Source: a virus. From it: a stretch of DNA of 45,748 nt. The stretch lies in the IMG/VR virus record IMGVR_UViG_3300037493_003728, positions 1 through 45,748 of that record; one strand, given 5' to 3'. The notes under the pieces are model-generated. The model worked only from the letters and a program-made list of their open reading frames with translations. It searched no databases and was not told the DNA's origin. The position numbers and the translations under genes were made by a program. Every line of letters begins with the position of its first letter. Position 1 is the stretch's first letter. Positions 40,452 through 45,748 of the stretch are shown here, in pieces.

Positions 40452-40459
40452 TAGATTTA
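40452..40459 (+). promoter_or_regulatory. Promoter-like box before 40487
   Basis: TAGATTTA in an AGTTTCATAGATTT context shared with the promoter at 14275. No TTG at -33; instead a single TGTACA lies at 40428-40433, like the origin-region motif. Nothing else is visible in 40392-40486. Confidence 0.4.
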
Positions 40460-40486
40460 CCGAAACTTTTTAATCAAACGACTGAT

Positions 40487-40762
40487 ATGACACTAAACCA
40501 CCTCAACACCAAATTCCTCCAGTCGAATCCTGTGCCGGCCACGCCATTCGGGACGGCACTGATCAAGCAGATAAGGGAGGCCATTCTACTCCATCGCCCA
40601 GATCCCATCCATGTTGGTGAGGAGCTATTCGACTGGCTTCTCACGATAACAGAGACAACACCCACCGCAACAACTCAGGGAAAGAAATTCCTCCGCGTGT
40701 ATTCGGGAGAGAGCTTCGTTGACATTAACCAAGTCCTCAATAGTGAGGCAAATAACAAGTAA
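40487..40762 (+). CDS. Hypothetical protein, 91 aa
   Basis: Not recognised. No membrane segment. It is mostly helical with IRE AILLHRPDPIHVGEELFDWLLTI in the middle, then a Thr-rich stretch and a KKFLRVYSGESFVDINQVL end. It starts after the box at 40452 and is followed 16 nt later by a membrane coiled-coil gene. Confidence 0.55.
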   Translation: MTLNHLNTKFLQSNPVPATPFGTALIKQIREAILLHRPDPIHVGEELFDWLLTITETTPTATTQGKKFLRVYSGESFVDINQVLNSEANNK

Positions 40763-40778
40763 CCTAAATCAAGTAATC

Positions 40779-41147
40779 ATGACACCAGTATTCGCAGTAT
40801 TGACAGTAGTATTCGTAACAATCTCAGGCATCCTTGCCAATTCGCTCCGACACCGGAGTAAGGAGTTGAAGCTGGTTTCGGCAAGAGTGGACGCAAAGGA
40901 CGTGTTAATCAAGGATCGTCAAACTCTGATTGACGGGCAGAGCTCGGCTCTGCGACAGAAGAACGAGCAGATCATCCGATTGGAGGCCTTCAAGGCCAAC
41001 GCATTGAAAGGGGAGAATGACGCGCGAGAACATTTGACACAGACCATTGCCGAAAGAGACATTGCCAAGCGCGACCTGACTTCCGCCAAGGATAAGCTCA
41101 AGGGTGCGTACAGAAGGGTCGGGAAGAGGTTTGAGAGGATTTCGTAA
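40779..41147 (+). CDS. Membrane-anchored coiled-coil protein
   Basis: ATG 40779 (the longer in-frame start at 40719 overlaps the previous gene) gives 122 aa. N-terminal transmembrane segment (VFAVLTVVFVTISGILA) and an almost continuous charged helix to the end (RHRSKELKLVSARVDAKDVLIKDRQTLIDGQSSALRQKNEQIIRLEA). Layout is spanin-like but it is outside the endolysin overlap group, so its role is open. Confidence 0.55.
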   Translation: MTPVFAVLTVVFVTISGILANSLRHRSKELKLVSARVDAKDVLIKDRQTLIDGQSSALRQKNEQIIRLEAFKANALKGENDAREHLTQTIAERDIAKRDLTSAKDKLKGAYRRVGKRFERIS

Positions 41148-41164
41148 CGGTAAGATCAAGAGCA

Positions 41165-41893
41165 ATGAGAAACAGAAGAAAAGTCGTCTTTTTTGACGTG
41201 GAGACAACGGGAGTTAACGTGGTTTCTGACAGGATAGTTAGCATAGCCTTGATCATTTGGAACGAGGACGGCACGAGGGATGAGCATGATTTCCTTGTCA
41301 ACCCCACCATCCCGATCCCAAGGGAAGCCTCAGACGTGCATGGGATACTGGACGAACAGGTGGCTGATTGCCAGAAGTTCATCGAGGTCGCACCGAAAAT
41401 CTTTGACCTGTTCAAAGGTGCTGACATCGCTGGCTATAATTCAAACCACTTTGACGTTCCGATATTAGCGGAAGAGTTCGAAAGGTGTGGCATCAGCTTC
41501 ATGTCTGAGAAGAGAAGATTCTTTGATGCCTACAAGGTGTTTGCCAAGATGGAGAAGCGAGATCTGACGGCAGCATACAAGCGGTACTGCGGAAAGGAAA
41601 TGGTCGGAGCGCACGATGCGGGGAACGACATTCGTGCCACGGCAGAGATATTGGACGCTCAGATCAAGGAGTATCCAGAACTGGCCGATGCTGACGCGCT
41701 TCACGAGTTCTGCGAATATGGGGACAGGGCAGACTTTACTGGCAACCTGATCTACACTGACGGGGTTCTGACCTACAATTTCGGAAAGAACAAGGGAAGG
41801 CCGGTCTCGTCCGACAAGGGCTACGCTAACTGGATGCTCGATAACGACTTCAGTCTCGTCACTAAGGCGCTGCTCCGAAAGGAACTTACCTGA
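41165..41893 (+). CDS. DnaQ-like DEDD 3'-5' exonuclease
   Basis: A 242-aa protein with ExoI KVVFFDVETTG, ExoII IAGYNSNHFDVPIL and ExoIII GAHDAGNDIRATAEI (H-x4-D, DEDDh). About 70 residues follow the exonuclease core (FGKNKGRPVSSDKGYANWMLDNDFSLVTKALLRKEL), a pattern found in RNase T/DnaQ-type phage proteins. It degrades 3' ends of DNA or RNA. Two hairpin terminators follow its stop. Confidence 0.9.
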   Translation: MRNRRKVVFFDVETTGVNVVSDRIVSIALIIWNEDGTRDEHDFLVNPTIPIPREASDVHGILDEQVADCQKFIEVAPKIFDLFKGADIAGYNSNHFDVPILAEEFERCGISFMSEKRRFFDAYKVFAKMEKRDLTAAYKRYCGKEMVGAHDAGNDIRATAEILDAQIKEYPELADADALHEFCEYGDRADFTGNLIYTDGVLTYNFGKNKGRPVSSDKGYANWMLDNDFSLVTKALLRKELT

Positions 41894-41916
41894 CAATACC
41901 CAATCAACCAGTTCTC

Positions 41917-41946
41917 AGGCCGTCTATCCTAACCGATGGACGGCCT
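41917..41946 (+). terminator. Hairpin terminator 1 after the exonuclease
   Basis: AGGCCGTC at 41917-41924 pairs with GACGGCCT at 41939-41946; a moderate T-rich run follows. Confidence 0.55.
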
Positions 41947-41966
41947 AACTATTTCTCTGAGCATCT

Positions 41967-41988
41967 ACCCCCACAAAGAGGCGGGGGT
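41967..41988 (+). terminator. Hairpin terminator 2
   Basis: ACCCCC at 41967-41972 pairs with GGGGGT at 41983-41988 and is followed by CTTTCC. Confidence 0.5.
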
Positions 41989-42023
41989 CTTTCCGTAAAT
42001 TAGCGCACTCAAACCCGAACCCT

Positions 42024-42221
42024 ATGAGCGCTCCAGAAGAAACCTACTGTAAGTCCTGCGAGAAGCGATGGTTCCGGTCGTTTGCTGGCCTTGGAGGAAG
42101 TTGCCCGTATTGCCATGCTGACCCATCCTTCGTTATTCAGACCTTCAGTATCGAATATCTCAACCACGTCAGGCTGAAGAATCCTGAGATGGGGCTGAGA
42201 GCTGTGATGAGGGTTCGGTGA
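42024..42221 (+). CDS. Small zinc-ribbon-like protein, 65 aa
   Basis: A 65-aa protein with CKSC near residue 9 and CPYC near residue 27 (two CxxC pairs, 18 apart), a zinc-ribbon pattern. The rest is a basic helix (LNHVRLKNPEMGLRAVMRVR). It may bind nucleic acid. It lies between terminators, so it needs its own promoter, which I could not locate. Confidence 0.6.
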   Translation: MSAPEETYCKSCEKRWFRSFAGLGGSCPYCHADPSFVIQTFSIEYLNHVRLKNPEMGLRAVMRVR

Positions 42222-42390
42222 TCGAACCACCCAGCCAAAACCCAACCAAACCACGCAGACAAGACCCTTAAAAATTTTTCCGCGTACCTCGAGATCCCGT
42301 CACGGGGGAACAGTACCTCTGTAACTTTTTTGGTAGGCACTCCCGATATAACATACCGCACCCGTTAGGCCGTTTGTGCCTTGTTGAATC

Positions 42391-42425
42391 GGGACGTATG
42401 GGCATAACATTGCGCGTCCCTTTTT
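42391..42425 (+). terminator. Terminator-like stem-loop
   Basis: GGGACG at 42391-42396 pairs with CGTCCC at 42415-42420, then TTTTT. Confidence 0.5.
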
Positions 42426-42571
42426 CGGGTCGTTCATGGTGAACTGCAAACATGCGGAAAAGAATTTGAACTTAAAAATAGTTTGTTTGAAACTTTTTCG
42501 TTATACGAGCGCGCGTTATTCCTTATATAAGAAAAAGAAACCGGCACTACCGGCACTACCGGTCCGCTCTT

Positions 42572-42590
42572 ATTTAGAATGATTCTAAAT
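42572..42590. promoter_or_regulatory. 19-bp perfect palindrome, putative operator
   Basis: ATTTAGAATGATTCTAAAT has two 9-bp arms around one base. It lies 35 nt before the TTG of the module promoter, a usual distance for an operator. No repressor gene is visible nearby. Confidence 0.5.
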
Positions 42591-42624
42591 TAGCGAAAAA
42601 CTTAACTTTTTCACTTGATATATT

Positions 42625-42654
42625 TTGCAGCCTCATTTGATCGTTATACTATTG
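42625..42654 (+). promoter_or_regulatory. Promoter of the amidoligase module
   Basis: TTG at 42625-42627, 19 nt, TACTATTG at 42647-42654 (7/8 of TAnnTTTG). The predicted transcript begins about 30 nt before the first ORF at 42691. Confidence 0.5.
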
Positions 42655-42690
42655 TCAGGCCATAAGGCAACAACTAAAAAACTCACCACA

Positions 42691-42789
42691 ATGAAAACAG
42701 AAACACTTCAAAATTTAATGATCGCAGCCCTGGGCGCGATTACGCTAACGATCGGCCTACTTTGTCACTTTTACGGGATCGGCTACTAA
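42691..42789 (+). CDS. 32-aa membrane microprotein
   Basis: ATG 42691 directly after TCACCACA. MKTETLQNLMIAALGAITLTIGLLCHFYGIGY is a single transmembrane helix with almost no other sequence. First gene of the module; a small membrane protein may help target the amidoligase or disturb the membrane. Supported by its position under the module promoter and the shared TCACCACA. Confidence 0.5.
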   Translation: MKTETLQNLMIAALGAITLTIGLLCHFYGIGY

Positions 42790-42826
42790 ATTGAAAATCA
42801 CCACAAACATCTAAAAACAAGAAAAA

Positions 42827-44056
42827 ATGAGCGCACAATTTAAATTATCAGTTTTACGCGCATCGATCAATAGTGGGCATCTTGATCTGTCGGAGCATAG
42901 GGATAAACTTGTCGAGACGGTCAACGGCTTTGCGGCATACCGTTACAACTGTGTCGAGATTGATGGTGGTTTCTTTCACAAAGACATGGACGAAGATGGT
43001 ATTGCATGGGACGAACTGAACATGTGCCATATACATTACGAAGATGCAGTTAGCGCGATCAGCAAAAGAGGGAGTGAGATAATTACCCATAGAAATAATT
43101 CAGAATTAATCTACGTCAACGGGACATATTACACCGAAGAAGGCATAGAATGGGCCGATCTTGTTCGCCTTCATGATGGCGAATATATCGACCGCGACCG
43201 ATCGCGTTATGTTGAAAGTGAAGACGATTGTTACCATCAAGATGACTGTTACTACTGGGAATCAGACGGGGAATATCATCTTGAAAGCGAACCAGAAGAA
43301 GAAGAAGGCAAGTTGTACGATTATCACAACGGCCCAAGGCGTGATAATTCCACCACAAAAATAAAAGTTGGTTTTGAGGTTGAAAAAGAAGACGAAATGC
43401 GATCTGATTTTGATGTGGCTAAAATTTTCAACGACACCGAATGGACAATAGAACGGGACGGTTCTTTGGATGAGGAAACGGGATTCGAATTGATCAGCCC
43501 CGTTTTTGATCTTCACGAAACGAACTTTTCTGAAGCGTTCCTACCAGTTGCTAAATACTTAAACGCTGACCAATCACATCGATGCGGAGGACATATAAAT
43601 TACTCAAACGAACTTGAGAGGCCAAAGGATATGGCCAAGTCAATTTCGGGCTATTTTCCTTTATTATACGCTCTTTATCCCAAAAGGGTCGGGGCGCATT
43701 ACTGCAAAGCAAAGCCGAAAAATGAAACACTAGAGTCTTTCGACAAATTTCAGGCGATCGCAATAAAGAACGACCGAATCGAATTTAGAATTTTTTCTGC
43801 TGTTCGAAGTTTGACTAGTCTTTTGTGGCGTACTGAATTGATCCGCATAATAGATCAAAATAGAACTGAAAATGAGATTGAAGTTTTAAAATCAATGTGC
43901 GGTGAGGGATCAACGCTTCGCGATCATCTTTTGAAAGTGTTCACCGAAGATGCGGTAAACGAACGTGTTACGCGCTTTGTTAATTACTTGAAAGACATTG
44001 AAGGCGTAACGGTCACGTCTAAGCAATTAACCAGCATGAAGAAAAAGAGTAAATAA
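42827..44056 (+). CDS. Amidoligase (glutamine synthetase-like COOH-NH2 ligase)
   Basis: A 409-aa protein. Residues about 180-330 carry amidoligase motifs: KVGFEVEKED, TIERDGSLDEETGFELISP (D-G-S...E-L-I-S-P), HRCGGHINYSN (C-G-x-H-I-N), and RIEFRIFSAVRS. These match the phage amidoligase group, which forms amide bonds using ATP. The N-terminal 170 residues have short repeats of Tyr/Asp (YVNGTYYTEEG, YVESEDDCYHQDDCYYW) and an acidic run, probably a substrate-binding or beta-repeat region. The next gene is a class II glutamine amidotransferase, a known partner that supplies ammonia. Confidence 0.75.
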   Translation: MSAQFKLSVLRASINSGHLDLSEHRDKLVETVNGFAAYRYNCVEIDGGFFHKDMDEDGIAWDELNMCHIHYEDAVSAISKRGSEIITHRNNSELIYVNGTYYTEEGIEWADLVRLHDGEYIDRDRSRYVESEDDCYHQDDCYYWESDGEYHLESEPEEEEGKLYDYHNGPRRDNSTTKIKVGFEVEKEDEMRSDFDVAKIFNDTEWTIERDGSLDEETGFELISPVFDLHETNFSEAFLPVAKYLNADQSHRCGGHINYSNELERPKDMAKSISGYFPLLYALYPKRVGAHYCKAKPKNETLESFDKFQAIAIKNDRIEFRIFSAVRSLTSLLWRTELIRIIDQNRTENEIEVLKSMCGEGSTLRDHLLKVFTEDAVNERVTRFVNYLKDIEGVTVTSKQLTSMKKKSK

Positions 44057-44092
44057 TTCACCACAGATAAAAACAACTTAAAACTAAAAGTC

Positions 44093-44773
44093 ATGTGTAT
44101 AGCCATCTTAAACACCCCTGAAAACAGGCTGCCGTTCGAAACGATCGAAGCGAGTTTATATTCAAATCCAGACGGTTTCGGAATAATCGCCACCAATGGA
44201 AGTAAACTTATCAGTCAAAAATCAATGTCGATGAACCCCGATAAGATCTACGGCATCTACCTGAAACACCGCGAAGACCTACCTGAATCGAACATTGTTC
44301 TACATTTCAGAATAGCCACGGCCGGGAAAGTGAATGTCGAAAATTGTCACCCGTTCCACGTAAACGAAAACTTAGCGTTCGTTCACAATGGGATCATAGG
44401 ACAAGGCTCGAGAAAATATTCAGACACATATCTGTTTAATGAGACGTTGAAAAAATTGCCGTCTTCATTCCTGTCCAATCACGGAACGCTCGATTTGATA
44501 AAGCGATCAATCGGAGCGTCTAAATTAGTTTTCTTGAATGATAGCAATGAAGCTACCATAATCAACGAAGATATGGGGCATCGTGACGCGTTCGGAAATT
44601 GGTTTTCAAACCGTTCTTATGAGTGGTCTAAATTTTCAACGCTAAAGGACTACGAATATCCAACGACCGAAAGTTGTATCTGGTGCGATCCATATTCACC
44701 CGATGGATCAAACTACGTTTGTAAAAGTTGTGAGGATTGGATTAGTAAGGATAATAAATATGCGTACCGTTAA
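44093..44773 (+). CDS. Class II glutamine amidotransferase-like protein
   Basis: A 226-aa protein. The N-terminal Met is followed by Cys2, the nucleophile of Ntn-type GATase II after Met removal. Typical motifs follow: LHFRIATAG (HFR), NCHPFHVNENLAFVHNGII (N...HNG) and KYSDTYLFNE (SDT). It ends in a zinc-like C-x2-C...C-x2-C (CIWC, CKSC). It hydrolyses glutamine to ammonia, here probably passed to the amidoligase. Shares TCACCACA 28 nt before its start with the two genes upstream. Confidence 0.8.
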   Translation: MCIAILNTPENRLPFETIEASLYSNPDGFGIIATNGSKLISQKSMSMNPDKIYGIYLKHREDLPESNIVLHFRIATAGKVNVENCHPFHVNENLAFVHNGIIGQGSRKYSDTYLFNETLKKLPSSFLSNHGTLDLIKRSIGASKLVFLNDSNEATIINEDMGHRDAFGNWFSNRSYEWSKFSTLKDYEYPTTESCIWCDPYSPDGSNYVCKSCEDWISKDNKYAYR

Positions 44774-44834
44774 ATTCATTCGTTTGTGGTGAACGAGGAT
44801 CGGAAAACCTTTAGAGACCGATCCGAACACTACC

Positions 44835-44872
44835 GACCCGCGCAGCCCTAAACTGCGCGGGTCTTTCTTTTT
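44835..44872 (+). terminator. Intrinsic terminator after the amidotransferase
   Basis: GACCCGCGCAG at 44835-44845 pairs perfectly with CTGCGCGGGTC at 44853-44863, then TTTCTTTTT. A GATCGG...CCGATC stem precedes it. An inverted TCACCACA copy (TGTGGTGA) lies at 44785-44792. Confidence 0.85.
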
Positions 44873-44874
44873 CC

Positions 44875-44882
44875 GACCTTTG
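44875..44882 (+). promoter_or_regulatory. -7-like box next to the gpZ-like gene
   Basis: GACCTTTG (6-7/8 of TAnnTTTG) is 4 nt before the ATG at 44887, the same spacing as at 21783 and 23496. Weak at its first base. Confidence 0.35.
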
Positions 44883-44886
44883 CCGA

Positions 44887-45624
44887 ATGTCAGTTAGATT
44901 AAACGTCCGATTAGATACTTCAGAACTTCGCACTCTTGTCTCTAAAATGAAACCGACCCGCGCTGCCGCTGCAATCGCGCGAGGTCTTAACGACTCTTTA
45001 AAAGTGGGTCGGACGGTTGCTATAAAGCAAATGACCAACCGTTACAATATACCACGTTTTGAATTAATGGGGTCGCGTTCCGGTCTAATTAGAATGACGG
45101 CCGCAAACCGTTCGAACCTTTCGGCAGCGATATTTGCCGATGCAAAGCGTTCTATTTCAATTTCAAAATTTCGTGGCCTGAAAGGTGACGGACTGAACAT
45201 TACCAGGAAACGAGATAAGAGCGACCGGTCGCGCGTTAATTCCTTTATTAAGAAAGGACGTAAATTTCAAACTGGCATAACGCGAAGTAAGCCAAGAACG
45301 GCCGTCTCGTTCGAAATTGTCAAAGGACAAAGGAAGACGCTAAAAGCAGGTTTCATTGCCCGGATGAAGTCAGGGCACATTGGAGTCTTCAGTAGGTCGC
45401 AATCTTCGAAGGGCTACGCGGCCGGAGCTTTCCAATATCGTGAAGGCAAAGGATCAAGAATAAACGACCCCGATGAGAATGATACACCAATAGCCGAACA
45501 TTATTCGTTCACTCTTCATAAAGCAATGGCGAATCATGCCACAAGGCAACCAATAGAGACTGCCATGCAATCGCGAGTGCCGGACCGGGTAAAATATCAG
45601 CTTGAAAGAGAATTAAGTAGGTAA
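44887..45624 (+). CDS. Minor tail protein Z-like
   Basis: A 245-aa basic protein with the gpZ pattern of lambda tails: AAAAIARGLNDSLKVGRTVAIKQMTNRYNIPRFELM (first 60 residues: start of the family's N-terminal helix bundle), TAANRSNLSAAIF, and KSGHIGVFSRSQSSKG in the centre. GpZ-type proteins join head and tail. In a closed genome it would lie before the small terminase. Follows a strong terminator, so it begins a new transcript. Confidence 0.65.
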   Translation: MSVRLNVRLDTSELRTLVSKMKPTRAAAAIARGLNDSLKVGRTVAIKQMTNRYNIPRFELMGSRSGLIRMTAANRSNLSAAIFADAKRSISISKFRGLKGDGLNITRKRDKSDRSRVNSFIKKGRKFQTGITRSKPRTAVSFEIVKGQRKTLKAGFIARMKSGHIGVFSRSQSSKGYAAGAFQYREGKGSRINDPDENDTPIAEHYSFTLHKAMANHATRQPIETAMQSRVPDRVKYQLERELSR

Positions 45625-45629
45625 GACAC

Positions 45630-45669
45630 ATTGTTAAGGGGTCAATTAACAATACACGTTGTAACAATG
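45630..45669. promoter_or_regulatory. TTGTTA/TAACAA operator-like cluster
   Basis: ATTGTTAA (45630-45637) and TTAACAAT (45646-45653) are perfect inverted halves; a further TTGTAACAA (45659-45667) follows. Four half-sites near the right end suggest a regulator-binding region. Confidence 0.45.
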
Positions 45670-45680
45670 TAAACAATTAA

Positions 45681-45698
45681 TGCAAAGCTACGTTTGCA
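45681..45698 (+). promoter_or_regulatory. -7 box inside an inverted repeat near the right end
   Basis: TACGTTTG at 45689-45696 lies within TGCAAA...TTTGCA (45681-45698). The -33 position has ATG rather than TTG. It would drive transcription off the right edge, towards the terminase if the ends are linked. Confidence 0.4.
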
Positions 45699-45748
45699 CT
45701 TTATTACATAGGTTCTCCGCACTAACTATGTGTAGCGGGTCAGAAAAC

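Larger units (their letters stand above)
42222..42682 (+). other. Intergenic region upstream of the amidoligase module
   Basis: About 460 nt with no supported gene. It holds a CCCGTCACGGG hairpin near 42297, a terminator-like stem at 42391-42425, two 9-bp tandem copies of CCGGCACTA at 42541-42558, a 19-bp palindrome at 42572-42590 and the promoter at 42625. Confidence 0.6.

Noticed and set aside
42204-42240. GGTTCG...CGAACC stem as a tRNA T arm
   Set aside because: No acceptor, anticodon or D arm around it; it is a plain stem overlapping the end of the zinc-ribbon gene.
1-45748. Direct circular join of the two window ends
   Set aside because: Joining gives a stop seven codons before the small terminase frame and no ATG; no end overlap was seen.

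Overview
The window reads as most of a tailed-phage genome (contractile-tail myovirus) that infects a member of the Bacteroidota. Evidence for the host: start codons lack convincing Shine-Dalgarno sequences; many genes are preceded by the Bacteroidota -7 box TAnnTTTG, several with a TTG about 18-21 nt upstream; secreted proteins end their signal peptides in the SAQ/SLAQ style; and the phage carries a tmRNA whose tag starts GE..Y like Bacteroidota tags. The virion is a mosaic: P2-like tail and baseplate, lambda-like head entry (GpA terminase, gpW, gpB portal), and a fused protease-capsid protein. I see no integrase, excisionase, CI-like repressor or transposase. The left edge cuts the small terminase gene. 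Joining the right end to the left end gives no intact gene, so circular closure is not shown.

Layout. 1-2.6 kb: small terminase, tail sheath, tail tube. 2.6-2.93 kb: a circularly permuted, two-piece tmRNA gene. 3.0-11.5 kb (+): metallophosphoesterase, tail chaperone with a lambda-type -1 frameshift site, tape measure, spike (V), W, a signal-peptide protein, three small membrane/lysis-like proteins, J, I, tail collar and a small fibre-associated protein. 11.4-14.2 kb (-): D, X, U and a glycosyltransferase. 14.3-16.8 kb (+): glycosyltransferases and a methyltransferase. 16.9-18.8 kb (-): large terminase. 18.85-20.92 kb (-): AT-rich insert of two genes (gp88-like, cytosine-C5 methyltransferase) flanked by attC-like imperfect palindromes, resembling integron cassettes. 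20.9-21.7 kb (-): small lipoprotein and a GT7-like galactosyltransferase. 21.8-28.9 kb (+): head genes, Mu gp37-like protein, beta-helical adhesin-like protein.

29.0-39.2 kb (+): DNA metabolism. This holds a YqaJ exonuclease with a companion, a DUF3127 protein, an origin-like region with at least twelve TGTACA motifs, a primase-polymerase/ATPase, an SF2 helicase, a VRR-NUC nuclease, three DNA methyltransferases (one frameshifted) and a DnaA domain IV-like protein. 39.2-41.1 kb: M15 endolysin with overlapping spanin-like genes. 41.2-41.9 kb: DnaQ-like exonuclease. 42.2-44.8 kb: a module pairing a GS-like amidoligase with a class II glutamine amidotransferase, each gene preceded by TCACCACA. 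44.9-45.6 kb: minor tail protein Z-like.

How it fits together: replication probably starts at the TGTACA cluster and uses the primpol/ATPase and helicase, with recombination enzymes alongside. Four methyltransferases could protect the DNA, and the glycosyltransferases may decorate virion or host surface. Several late genes look like leaderless transcripts that begin at or next to the ATG. The least ordinary items are the permuted tmRNA, the cassette-like insert, the amidoligase/amidotransferase module and the TGTACA origin with its possible leader RNA.
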